From Lachnospiraceae bacterium (GTDB lineage: Bacteria; Bacillota; Clostridia; Lachnospirales; Lachnospiraceae): DNA of 15,509 nt. A model generated the notes under the pieces. The model worked only from the letters and a program-made list of their open reading frames with translations, was not told the DNA's origin and searched no databases. Position 1 is the first letter of the stretch. The number at the start of each line of letters is the position of its first letter. The DNA lies in NCBI GenBank assembly GCA_024697505.1, contig JAILFQ010000151.1, positions 1 to 15,509 of the forward strand, written 5' to 3'. This document shows positions 6,461 through 14,457 of the stretch, one piece after another. Position numbers and translations under genes: made by a program.

Positions 6461-8176
6461 ATGAAAAAAACAGTTTCAGCAAGGATTATTACCATTCTGG
6501 TGGTCCTTACACTAATCTATGTAGTCAATATTTCCATGAGCGCCGTAACTAACGACCAGGTAGAGCTTTCGGCGGATCTCGTTGCAGAATCATGCATGAA
6601 CATTCAGACAGGAAGACTTTCCATCTCGGAAAAGGTAAATGATATTAATAAAAATGCCACAGACCTTTTAAACTCCGCAATCACCGTTACAGATGCAGAA
6701 ACGCAGATTGCTACGGGCTTGAAAGAAGTTGAAGCCCTTTACAAGGATTGTGAGATATTTTCGGAAAAGGCAATGAGCTCCACTTTATTGGATGCTTATA
6801 AGCCTTACTATGAAACTCAGAAAAAATACTTTAATTCGGCAAGAGCCTTATTTAGTGCAAGCGGTACAGCCGACATATCTGCAAAGTATGCGGACCTCCT
6901 TTCCGCAGAAGAAGAAATGAAGGCTGCCGCAGAGAAATTTGAGGAAGTATTTACTTCCTGCGCAAGCCACGAAACAGCCCTTATCGGCAGCAGAGTTACA
7001 AGAGCAACCGTAATAACAATTGTTGTGGCGGTGGTTTTTGCTGTGTGCGCCGTAGGCTCTTTTGTGGTTTGCCTTAAAACCATAGTAAATCCGCTTAAAA
7101 CCGTAGATAAAACTCTTGCGGAGGTAACAAAAGACTTAAAGAGCGGAAACGGAGATCTGACAATAAGGATAAATGCCGGCGGTGAGGATGAAATAGGCCA
7201 CATTTCCGCGGCAATAAACACTTTCCTTTCCGAACTTCAAAAGGTGATCCTTTCAATTAAGAAAGGAGCTGTATCTATTAACGAAGTTACAAATAATATG
7301 AACGGTAACATAGCCGGTTGCGAAAAATCTTCCGGAGATATTTCCGACAACTTAAGCGAAGTTTCCGCAAATATGGAAGAAATAGGAGCAACTCTTCAAA
7401 ACATTGATGCTGTTGCAGGCGGAGTAAATAACGAAGCCCAGTCCATGAGCGAACTTTGCGAAGATAATATTACAAGAATAGAGGAAGTTCTTGAAAAAGC
7501 CAACAAAACAAGAGAAGATTCCTTCGAAAACAGAAATAAAGCGGAAGGCACCGTTAAGGAAATAAGCGAAAAGATGGAGGCTTCCATTGCAAAGAGTGAA
7601 TCTGTTAAAAAGATAGAAGAACTCACAGGTAATATTCTTGCCATTTCCGCAAAAACAAATCTTCTTGCCCTTAACGCCTCCATAGAGGCTGCAAGAGCCG
7701 GAGACGCCGGAAGAAGCTTTGCCGTTGTTGCAAGACAGATACAGGAACTCTCCGAAAACACAAAGAATACCGCAACAAACATACAGGAGACCAACGAAAT
7801 TGTGCTTGGAAGCGTATACGAACTTGCGGAAAATGCCAAAGAACTTCTTGCTTTTGTTACGGGAAGTGTGCTTAAGGATTACGAAAACTTTGCGGACACC
7901 GCAGATGATACCAGAGACCGCATTAAAGATATTGAAGACATATTTATGAAGTTCTCCGGAAATGCAGGAAAGCTTAAAAGCGCCGCTTCCGATCTTGCTG
8001 AAGGCGTAAACAGAATCAATCTTGCTGTGGAAAGCAGTGTGAATTCTATTATAACTTCAACAGAAGCGGCAAACGAACTCCACATTTCTGTGGAAAAGAT
8101 CAATTCCGAAGCAGTAGCAAACGGAGAAACCGTAACCGCACTTAATGATGAAACGGCCCGCTTCAAGAAAGTGTGA
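6461..8176 (+). CDS. Methyl-accepting chemotaxis protein with 4HB-like sensor
   Basis: 571-aa transmembrane chemoreceptor that would control CheA and the flagellar motor. The N-terminus has a signal-anchor segment (about residues 7-27). An extracellular, largely helical sensor follows (about 28-180; four-helix-bundle style, no recognisable ligand motif). TM2 is at about 183-205 and HAMP at about 206-260, containing NPLKTVDKTL and GGEDEIGHISAAINTF. The signalling coiled coil has its conserved hairpin tip at about 394-425: SAKTNLLALNASIEAARAGDAGRSFAVVA. The descending arm contains ELAENAKELLAFVTGSVLKDYENFADT, a form I associate with Lachnospiraceae receptors. There is no C-terminal CheR-docking pentapeptide. 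It implies a motile organism with the che genes elsewhere. It has its own leader and stands alone; the LysR gene begins 87 bp downstream. The ligand is unknown; a plant sugar is only a guess from the neighbours. Confidence 0.95.
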   Translation: MKKTVSARIITILVVLTLIYVVNISMSAVTNDQVELSADLVAESCMNIQTGRLSISEKVNDINKNATDLLNSAITVTDAETQIATGLKEVEALYKDCEIFSEKAMSSTLLDAYKPYYETQKKYFNSARALFSASGTADISAKYADLLSAEEEMKAAAEKFEEVFTSCASHETALIGSRVTRATVITIVVAVVFAVCAVGSFVVCLKTIVNPLKTVDKTLAEVTKDLKSGNGDLTIRINAGGEDEIGHISAAINTFLSELQKVILSIKKGAVSINEVTNNMNGNIAGCEKSSGDISDNLSEVSANMEEIGATLQNIDAVAGGVNNEAQSMSELCEDNITRIEEVLEKANKTREDSFENRNKAEGTVKEISEKMEASIAKSESVKKIEELTGNILAISAKTNLLALNASIEAARAGDAGRSFAVVARQIQELSENTKNTATNIQETNEIVLGSVYELAENAKELLAFVTGSVLKDYENFADTADDTRDRIKDIEDIFMKFSGNAGKLKSAASDLAEGVNRINLAVESSVNSIITSTEAANELHISVEKINSEAVANGETVTALNDETARFKKV

Positions 8177-8185
8177 TATATTTGT

Positions 8186-8263
8186 TTGACTTTACGGAGG
8201 TTTGCGTTTAATCTTTATTTAAGAAGGGCAAGGCGGGGTAACCCTGCTTTTGAAGGTTTTTTT
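8186..8263 (+). promoter_or_regulatory. Leader of the lysR-GH3 operon with hairpin before the start
   Basis: TTGACT at 8186-8191 is a good -35; the best -10 choices are TAATCT (8209-8214, 17-bp spacer) or TTTAAT (8207-8212, 15-bp spacer), neither ideal. A short GC-rich hairpin follows at 8230-8249 (AAG, bulged G, CGGGG / CCCTGCTT around a TAA loop), immediately before a weak ribosome binding site GAAGG at 8252-8256. It could end chemoreceptor transcripts or damp translation of the regulator; the sequence does not decide. Confidence 0.35.
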
Positions 8264-9148
8264 ATGGATACAAAAGAACTTCAATATTTTATGACCGTAT
8301 ATGAGAAAAAAAGCATAACGGCTGCAGCAAAGGAACTTTATATTTCCCCTCAGGGCTTGTCTAAAATTATTAAAGGGCTTGAGGAGGAGTTGGAAGTAGA
8401 ACTCTTTGAACGTACGCCTCAGGGTATGGAGGCAACGGAGCAAAGTGAGATTTTGTATGCCAGAGCCACACACCTTATATACCTCATAAATGATCTTAAA
8501 AAAGAATTAAGCATAATAGACGGCAAAAAGAGTGTTTTGAATATTTCTGCCACCTTTAACGCAACCACAGCGGTTCCTGCTGATGTGCTGTTTGGGTTTT
8601 CAGAAAAGTACAACAATGTTCAAATGAAACTGAAAGAGTTTCCTAACGAAACTCCTATTGCAACTCTTTTGCAGGACGAGTATGACCTGGCTATTGTTAT
8701 GGGACACGAAGGCCACGAGCACTATACCTATGAGCCTATTATGACCGGGCGGATGGTAGCTTTGGTAGGAAAAGACCACCCCATTGCCGGAAGAGAAAGG
8801 ATTTCTCTTTCTGAGTTAAACGGCAGGAAAGTGGTTTTAATAAGCGAAGAAGCCGGGCGCCAGCATAAGTTTGTGGAAAAATGCATGGAACTCGGCTCGG
8901 AGCCGGAAGTTGTCTACGTTATAGACAGTGTTGTTACCGCAAGAAAACTCTGCAGAGAAAAAGACTATATACTTATTACGGATTCCATAACGGAAGCTGC
9001 AAACGAAGACGAAAAATGTAAGATTATAGAGCTTGAAGAAGAGATACCTGCAAATATTTATATCATTAAAAGAAAGAACGATTACGATTCCAAAAAGGTG
9101 TCCATGTTTGAGGAATACTTAGAGGGAACAAGCATTAAAACAAGGTAA
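8264..9148 (+). CDS. LysR-family transcriptional regulator
   Basis: 294 aa, the normal length for the family. Residues 1-60 form the winged helix-turn-helix: ELQYFMTVYEKKSITAAAKELYISPQGLSKIIKGLEEELEVELFERT matches the LysR signature, including the SITAAAKELYISPQGLSK helix pair. Residues about 88-290 are the periplasmic-binding-protein-like effector domain (DLAIVMGH, GRMVALVGKDHPIA and VVLISEE are typical strands). The start is the ATG at 8264 with GAAGG 7 nt before it; a TTG at 8186 would add 26 residues before the HTH that do not fit the family and would overlap the leader. The GH3 gene follows 9 bp after the stop with its ribosome binding site overlapping the stop codon, so regulator and enzyme are almost certainly cotranscribed. 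Most LysR proteins are divergent from their targets, so this same-strand order is slightly unusual. The effector is unknown. Confidence 0.94.
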   Translation: MDTKELQYFMTVYEKKSITAAAKELYISPQGLSKIIKGLEEELEVELFERTPQGMEATEQSEILYARATHLIYLINDLKKELSIIDGKKSVLNISATFNATTAVPADVLFGFSEKYNNVQMKLKEFPNETPIATLLQDEYDLAIVMGHEGHEHYTYEPIMTGRMVALVGKDHPIAGRERISLSELNGRKVVLISEEAGRQHKFVEKCMELGSEPEVVYVIDSVVTARKLCREKDYILITDSITEAANEDEKCKIIELEEEIPANIYIIKRKNDYDSKKVSMFEEYLEGTSIKTR

Positions 9149-9157
9149 AGGATAAGA

Positions 9158-11602
9158 ATGAAATATAAAGAACTTGTAGATCAGCTTACAATTGAAGAAA
9201 AAGCAGAGCTGGTTTCCGGAAAAGATTTCTGGGAAACAAGAGGAGTAGAACGCCTTGGAATTGCCTCTATGTTCCTTGCGGACGGTCCTCATGGCGTAAG
9301 AAGACAGGAAGCTGCCGCAGATACCATGGGACTTAATCCGGGAATACCTGCAACCTGTTTCCCTACCGGAGCAACCGTTGCCAACAGCTGGAACGAAAAG
9401 CTTGGTGAAAAGCTGGGAGAATATCTTGGTGAAGAGGCAGCCGCCCAAAAGGTTAATGTTCTTTTGGGACCCGGTATAAACATAAAAAGGAACCCTCTTT
9501 GCGGTAGAAATTTTGAGTATTTCTCCGAAGACCCTTATCTTGCCGGAAAGATGGCGGCAGCATATGTAAGGGGAATTCAGTCTGCGGGAGTTTCCGCCTG
9601 TGTAAAGCATTTTCTCGCCAACAACCAGGAAACAAGAAGAATGTCTGTGGATGTGGAGGTGGACGAAAGAACTCTTAGGGAAATCTACCTTACTCCGTTT
9701 GAAATGGCGGTTAAAGAAGGAAACCCGGGAGCAATAATGGCCGCTTCCAATAAGGTTAACGGAAGCTATGTGGGAGAAAACGAGCACGTAGTTAAAGACA
9801 TACTCCGTAATGAATGGGGCTATGAAGGCATGGTGGTTACAGACTGGGGCGGTTCAAACAACCGCGTTAACGAAGTTATCAACACCATAGACCTGGATAT
9901 GCCGGGGTCCGGAAAAGAAGTTGCGGATGAGATAATAAAGGCTGTTGAAAACGGTACACTTGCTGTTGAAAAACTTGACGAGTGTGTAGATAGAGTAATA
10001 AGACTTGCAATTCGAACGGAAAAGTGTATAAGCAGGGCTCCGGAAAAGTTTGATGTGGAAAAGCACCACAGAGTTGCCCAGCAGGTTGCAGAAGAATCTA
10101 TTGTACTTTTAAGAAATGAAGAAAGAATACTTCCGGTTAAGCATGAAAGTAAGGTCTGTGTTATAGGAGACTTTGCAAGAAAGTCCCGCTACCAGGGAGC
10201 AGGCTCATCATTGGTAAACCCTACGATCCTTGACCACACCATGTATTGTATGGAAGAGTCCGGGCTTTGTAATATAGGTTTTGAACAGGGCTTTGAAAGA
10301 TTTGGAAAGAAAAATCCATATTTAAAAAGAAAAGCCTGCGAGCTTGCAAAGAAGGCGGATACAGTGCTTCTTTATCTTGGAGTGGACGAAACGACGGAAG
10401 CGCAGGGAATAGACAGAACCTGTATGAGACTTCCGGAAAACCAGACAGATCTTCTTAATGCAATTTATGAAGTAAATAAAAATATAGTTGTTATTCTTTC
10501 CTGCGGTTCTCCTGTGGAAATGCCATGGATAGAAAAAACAAAAGCGGTAATACACGGCTATCTTTTTGGACAGGCCGGAGCAAGAGCGGTTTTAAGAGTT
10601 ATTTCCGGAGACGTTAACCCTTCCGGAAAACTTGCGGAAACCTATCCTTTAAAATACGAGGATACCGCTTCTTCGGAGAATTTCCCGGGAGGAGATTTAA
10701 CCGTAGAGTACAGAGAAGGACTTTTTGTAGGCTACCGTTATTTTTCAAGCGCCAATGTGCCTGTAAGATTTCCTTTCGGCTTTGGACTCAGCTATACAAA
10801 ATTTGAGTATTCAAATCTTAAGATAACAGACAGAAGTGTTACCTTCGACGTTACCAATACCGGAGACTTTGCCGGTATGGAAACCGCCCAGATGTATATA
10901 AGAAAGAAATCCGAAAAAGTTTTCCGTCCGGACAGGGAATTAAAGGGTTTTGAAAAGGTGTTTGTAAATTGCGGTTGCACAAAAACGGTTTACATTCCTT
11001 TTGATGACAAAACCTTCCGCTATTTTAACGTCAAGACGGGCCGCTTTGAAACCGAAGAGGGCGAATACGAAGTGCTTATAGGCGCATCATCTGAAGATAT
11101 AAGGCTTACGGGCACCGTTAATAAAGAAGGTACCGTAAGAAAAGATGACGCTGTAAACAAAGAAGTTGCCTCATGTTGTGGGCCATATTCGGAAAAAGAA
11201 CTTCCTTCTTACTTTTCCGGTAATGTTAAAGGCGTTTCCAAAGCAGAGTTTGAAAGGCTTCTTGGCCGCAAAGTGCCTGCTTCTTCCTGGGATAAAACAA
11301 GAGTTCTCGGTTACGAAAACTGCTTTGCCCAGTGTGAATACGCAAAATCATTTATTGCAAGGTTTGCCTACAAGATGCTTATGCACGCCTACAGGCATTA
11401 CAGAAGGACCGGCAAGGGAGATAAGGCAAATTCCTTAATGATGTTTGTTTACCACACTCCTTTCAGAAAGCTTGCAAAAACCTCCGGCGGCAGGATCAAC
11501 ATGACCATGGTGGACGGCGGGTTATTAATGATAAACGGACACTTCTTTAAGGGGCTCGGACTTTTCATTAAGGGAAAGAAGCGTCGAAGTAAGCAAGGAT
11601 GA
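9158..11602 (+). CDS. GH3 beta-glycosidase (beta-glucosidase type) with C-terminal extension, copy 1
   Basis: 814 aa, no signal peptide, probably cytoplasmic. Domain order: GH3 barrel (about 1-290: LADGPHGVRRQ, CFPTGATVANSW, LLGPGINIKRNPLCGRNFEYFSEDP, Lys150-His151 of VKHF, and nucleophile Asp229 in VVTDWGGSN); alpha/beta sandwich (about 310-540: ESIVLLRNEERILPV, GAGSSLVNP, and ETTEAQGIDR with Glu414 as probable acid/base); fibronectin III-like domain (about 550-655: RELKGFEKVFV, PFDDKTFRYF); then a non-standard extension (about 680-814) rich in aromatic and basic residues and ending KKRRSKQG. Family chemistry is retaining hydrolysis of terminal beta-D-glucose or related sugars from oligosaccharides; exact specificity cannot be read. 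It is cotranscribed with the LysR gene. It shares motifs, at identical residue numbers for Asp229 and Glu414, with the GH3 gene at 11860, pointing to duplication and divergence. Confidence 0.95.
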   Translation: MKYKELVDQLTIEEKAELVSGKDFWETRGVERLGIASMFLADGPHGVRRQEAAADTMGLNPGIPATCFPTGATVANSWNEKLGEKLGEYLGEEAAAQKVNVLLGPGINIKRNPLCGRNFEYFSEDPYLAGKMAAAYVRGIQSAGVSACVKHFLANNQETRRMSVDVEVDERTLREIYLTPFEMAVKEGNPGAIMAASNKVNGSYVGENEHVVKDILRNEWGYEGMVVTDWGGSNNRVNEVINTIDLDMPGSGKEVADEIIKAVENGTLAVEKLDECVDRVIRLAIRTEKCISRAPEKFDVEKHHRVAQQVAEESIVLLRNEERILPVKHESKVCVIGDFARKSRYQGAGSSLVNPTILDHTMYCMEESGLCNIGFEQGFERFGKKNPYLKRKACELAKKADTVLLYLGVDETTEAQGIDRTCMRLPENQTDLLNAIYEVNKNIVVILSCGSPVEMPWIEKTKAVIHGYLFGQAGARAVLRVISGDVNPSGKLAETYPLKYEDTASSENFPGGDLTVEYREGLFVGYRYFSSANVPVRFPFGFGLSYTKFEYSNLKITDRSVTFDVTNTGDFAGMETAQMYIRKKSEKVFRPDRELKGFEKVFVNCGCTKTVYIPFDDKTFRYFNVKTGRFETEEGEYEVLIGASSEDIRLTGTVNKEGTVRKDDAVNKEVASCCGPYSEKELPSYFSGNVKGVSKAEFERLLGRKVPASSWDKTRVLGYENCFAQCEYAKSFIARFAYKMLMHAYRHYRRTGKGDKANSLMMFVYHTPFRKLAKTSGGRINMTMVDGGLLMINGHFFKGLGLFIKGKKRRSKQG

Positions 11603-11630
11603 AGTAAAAGTGACGAAAAAAGCGGAAAAA

Positions 11631-11711
11631 TAAATTGTAAACTAAAATAAATCGTAAACTAAAAATAAACCGTAAACTATTTGTTGATACTGAGCATCTT
11701 TTAGTTTATGG
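11631..11711. repeat. GTAAACTA boxes: three direct copies and one inverted
   Basis: TAAATTGTAAACTA (11631-11644), TAAATCGTAAACTA (11648-11661) and TAAACCGTAAACTA (11666-11679) are direct copies 17 and 18 bp apart. TAGTTTATGG (11702-11711) is an inverted copy that can pair with CCGTAAACTA (11670-11679) over ten positions, one of them G-U in RNA. A possible weak promoter, TTGATA (11684-11689) with TATGGA (11707-11712), lies inside the inverted pair. This could be an operator cluster for the second GH3 gene or an RNA hairpin; the binder is unknown. Confidence 0.6.
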
Positions 11712-11739
11712 ATAAATCAGTATATTGAATGCTAAGATT

Positions 11740-11812
11740 ACCATGTAGACTAAAGCAGATATTATGGGGCAAAGTATGAGCCCCGTCTGTTTAAGCTTAC
11801 ATGGTTTTTTTT
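11740..11812 (+). terminator. Strong intrinsic terminator / attenuator upstream of the second GH3 gene
   Basis: One long interrupted stem: ACCATGTA (11740-11747) pairs with TACATGGT (11798-11805); TAAA (11751-11754) with TTTA (11790-11793); CAGAT (11756-11760) with GTCTG (11785-11789); and GGGGC (11766-11770) with GCCCC (11780-11784) around the loop AAAGTATGA. The outer stem runs straight into eight T residues (11805-11812). This is the best terminator in the window. It lies 137 nt after the first GH3 stop and 48 nt before the second GH3 start, leaving no room for a promoter plus ribosome binding site downstream. It may therefore be a conditional terminator in the leader of the second GH3 gene. 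Confidence 0.85.
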
Positions 11813-11859
11813 ACAGATAACAGTGATTTTTAACAAATAATAATCGGAGGTTTACTGAT

Positions 11860-14277
11860 ATGAAACGAGCAGAAATTATAAAGGAGTTGTCGCTGGAAGA
11901 AAAAGCGGTTCTCTTAACGGGAAAAAGTGTGTGGGAAACGAGAGATCTTCCAAAACATAATATACCATCGATATTTCTCTCGGATGGACCTCATGGAATT
12001 CGTAAACAGGCCGAGGAGGGAGACCACCTCGGAATAAATGAGTCAAAACCGGCAACCTGCTTCCCAACAGCGGCTACGGTGGCGAACAGCTGGGATACAG
12101 CTATTGCACAAAAGATAGGGGAAGCACTCGGAGACGAGGCTTCCGCTCTTGGTGCAAATGTTGTTCTCGGACCGGGACTTAACATAAAGAGAAATCCGCT
12201 TTGCGGACGTAACTTTGAATACTTCTCGGAAGATCCTTACCTTTCCGGTAAGATGGCTGCGGGCTACGTTAGGGGCATACAGAGCAGGGGAGTTGCGGCC
12301 TGTCCAAAGCACTTTGCTGTTAACAGCCAGGAGCTTAGACGTATGGCAAGCGATTCTGTAATAGATGAAAGAACGCTGCGCGAGATTTATCTCACAGGTT
12401 TTGAGATTGCCGTTAAAGAAGGCAAGGCAAAAACCATAATGAGCAGCTATAACAGGGTAAACGGCACCTATGCAAACGAAAATGTCCACCTTCTTAAGGA
12501 TATATTAAGAGATGAGTGGGGCTTTGACGGAGTTGTGGTAACAGACTGGGGCGGATCAAACGATCACGTTGAAGGCGTTAAGGCCGGCTCTATTCTTGAA
12601 ATGCCTGCTGCAGGCCTTTCATCCGCAAGAGAAATCGTGGCCGCCGTAAAGAGCGGAAGGCTTTCCGAAGAAGTTTTGGATAAGGTTGTGGGTGACCTTG
12701 TGGATTATGTTCTTACCCTTAAAGAAACAGAAAGAAAGAATGTAGTACTTGATGCTAAGGGACACCACGCACTTGCAAAGCAGGTAGCTGAGCAAAGTGC
12801 CGTGCTCTTAAAGAATGATGAAAATATTCTTCCGGTGAAAAAGGAAACAAAAGTTGCAATAATCGGTGATATGGCTAAGAATCCACGCTATCAGGGCGCA
12901 GGTTCTTCCATGGTTAATCCGGCATGCGAGGTTTCAAATCTTCTTGATGCTTTTGAAGCGGCAGGTGGCGATCTTGTAGGATTTGCAAAGGGTTACAGAA
13001 GAGACGGCCTTGCGGACGAGGCACTTGTTAAAGAAGCTTGTGAACTTGCAGCAAAAGCGGATCTTGTAATCTTAAACTTCGGTCTTTGCGAAATAAGCGA
13101 ATCCGAAGGAATGGACAGAAGAAATATGAAGATCGAAAAGAATCAGATAGATCTTATAAATGCTTTGTCCAAAGCTAACCCGAACCTTGTAGGTGTAATA
13201 AGCGCCGGTGCAACAATAGAAATGGAATGGGAAAATAATTTTAAGGCTCTTTTACACAGTTATCTTTCCGGACAGGCCGGAGGCGAGGCTATGGCAGATA
13301 TTTTGCTCGGAAAGGTAACTCCATCCGGAAAACTTTCGGAAACAGTGCCATATACATATGAAGAGGTTCCTACCGCAGCTTATTTCCCAAGCAAAGAAAG
13401 AAATGCAGAGTACAGAGAGGGTCTTTTTGTAGGCTACAGATACTACGATACAGCAAACAAAAAGGTTAAATACCCGTTTGGCTTCGGACTTTCTTATACG
13501 CAGTTTGAGTACAGCAATTTAAAGGTTACAAAAGCAGGTGTAAGTTTTACTTTAAGAAATGCCGGAACCGTTGATGGTGCAGAAGTAAGCCAGCTTTATG
13601 TGGGACTTGAGAATTCCGCAATCTACAGAGCGAAGAAAGAGCTTAAAGGCTTTGCAAAGACCTTCCTCAAGGCAGGGGAAGAAAAGACGGTGGAAATTCC
13701 TTTTGATGACAAAACTTTCAGATATTGGGATACAGAAAAGAATTCCTGGGAAACAGAAGGCGGCGCTTACAGCATAATGGTAGGCAAGAACGTGGAAGAT
13801 ATTGTTCTTTCCGCATCATTTGAAGTGGAAGGAACCACTGTTCCTAAGGACCTTCGTAATGTGCTTCCAAGTTACTACACAGGAAACATTACAAACATTG
13901 AGGATTCCGAATACGAAAAACTTCTCGGAAGAGAAATCCCTTCCGGAAAGTGGAGCGGAAAGCTTGGCCCAAATGATGCTCTTTGCCAGATGTATTACGC
14001 AAAAGGCCTTGTTGCAAGATTTGCTTATAAGATCCTTGCAAATATGCTTGCAAAAAGTGAAAAGAAGGGACAGCCGGATCTTAATATCTTATTTGTCTTT
14101 AATATGCCGTTCAGAGGAATTGCAAAAATGACCGGCGGAGCCATCTCCATGGATATGGTGGACGGAATGCTTACAGCCGTAAACGGACATTTCTTTAGAG
14201 GAATAGGAAAGGTGATAGGCGGTTTCTTCAGCAACAGGAAGAAAGATAAGGCTTTCCTGAAAGAATTGGGATTATAA
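11860..14277 (+). CDS. GH3 beta-glycosidase (beta-glucosidase type) with C-terminal extension, copy 2
   Basis: 805 aa, no signal peptide. Same architecture as the gene at 9158: GH3 barrel (LSDGPHGIRKQ, CFPTAATVANSW, VLGPGLNIKRNPLCGRNFEYFSEDP, Lys150-His151 of PKHF, nucleophile Asp229 in VVTDWGGSN), alpha/beta sandwich with ISESEGMDR (Glu414 or Glu416 as acid/base), fibronectin III-like domain (KKELKGFAKTF, PFDDKTFRYW), and an extension from about residue 669 (LPSYYTGNITNIEDSEYEKLLGREIPSGKW to the end). The extension is closely similar to that of copy 1, including VNGHFFRGIG near the C-terminus. CGGAGG at 11845-11850 precedes the ATG by 9 nt. Expression must cross the terminator at 11740-11812. 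Expected to hydrolyse beta-linked oligosaccharides in the cytoplasm; the two copies may differ in linkage or sugar preference, since residues around the acid/base differ (TTEAQGIDRTCM against ISESEGMDRRNM). Confidence 0.95.
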   Translation: MKRAEIIKELSLEEKAVLLTGKSVWETRDLPKHNIPSIFLSDGPHGIRKQAEEGDHLGINESKPATCFPTAATVANSWDTAIAQKIGEALGDEASALGANVVLGPGLNIKRNPLCGRNFEYFSEDPYLSGKMAAGYVRGIQSRGVAACPKHFAVNSQELRRMASDSVIDERTLREIYLTGFEIAVKEGKAKTIMSSYNRVNGTYANENVHLLKDILRDEWGFDGVVVTDWGGSNDHVEGVKAGSILEMPAAGLSSAREIVAAVKSGRLSEEVLDKVVGDLVDYVLTLKETERKNVVLDAKGHHALAKQVAEQSAVLLKNDENILPVKKETKVAIIGDMAKNPRYQGAGSSMVNPACEVSNLLDAFEAAGGDLVGFAKGYRRDGLADEALVKEACELAAKADLVILNFGLCEISESEGMDRRNMKIEKNQIDLINALSKANPNLVGVISAGATIEMEWENNFKALLHSYLSGQAGGEAMADILLGKVTPSGKLSETVPYTYEEVPTAAYFPSKERNAEYREGLFVGYRYYDTANKKVKYPFGFGLSYTQFEYSNLKVTKAGVSFTLRNAGTVDGAEVSQLYVGLENSAIYRAKKELKGFAKTFLKAGEEKTVEIPFDDKTFRYWDTEKNSWETEGGAYSIMVGKNVEDIVLSASFEVEGTTVPKDLRNVLPSYYTGNITNIEDSEYEKLLGREIPSGKWSGKLGPNDALCQMYYAKGLVARFAYKILANMLAKSEKKGQPDLNILFVFNMPFRGIAKMTGGAISMDMVDGMLTAVNGHFFRGIGKVIGGFFSNRKKDKAFLKELGL

Positions 14278-14457
14278 CAGGGTTTACAACACGGGTTTAC
14301 AGGATTTTTTCGGATTTCAATTTATCCGTTAAAATAAACAGATTATCCTGATAAATAATTTGCATTTATAAAAAGTGATAATCTAAAAAAGAATACAAAG
14401 GGCCTTTTTACAGGTTACTTTGTTTGTCAGTTAATGACACTAAAATGAGGAGGTATT
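14278..14457 (+). promoter_or_regulatory. Palindrome-rich leader of the membrane-anchored GH3 gene
   Basis: Two GGGTTTACA repeats (14280-14288 and 14293-14301) carry the reverse complement of the GTAAAC core seen at 11631-11679. CGGAT (14311-14315) with ATCCG (14324-14328) is a small stem. GATTATC (14341-14347) pairs with GATAATC (14377-14383), enclosing ATAAAT (14351-14356) with ATTTAT (14364-14369), a nested hairpin. ACAAAG (14395-14400) pairs with CTTTGT (14418-14423). TGTCA-GTTAA-TGACA (14425-14439) lies just before the ribosome binding site GAGGAGG (14447-14453). No convincing sigma-A promoter was found; GATAAT at 14377-14382 is the best -10 but lacks a -35. Confidence 0.4.

Noticed and set aside
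8186..8263. TTG start at 8186 for the LysR gene
   Set aside because: The extra 26 residues precede a normal LysR N-terminus; the TTG is part of a likely -35 box; ATG 8264 is properly placed.
9119..9787. Minus-strand frame of 222 codons opposite the first GH3 gene
   Set aside because: Lies fully inside a well-supported gene, has no recognisable domain or ribosome binding site, and has a composition typical of antisense shadows.
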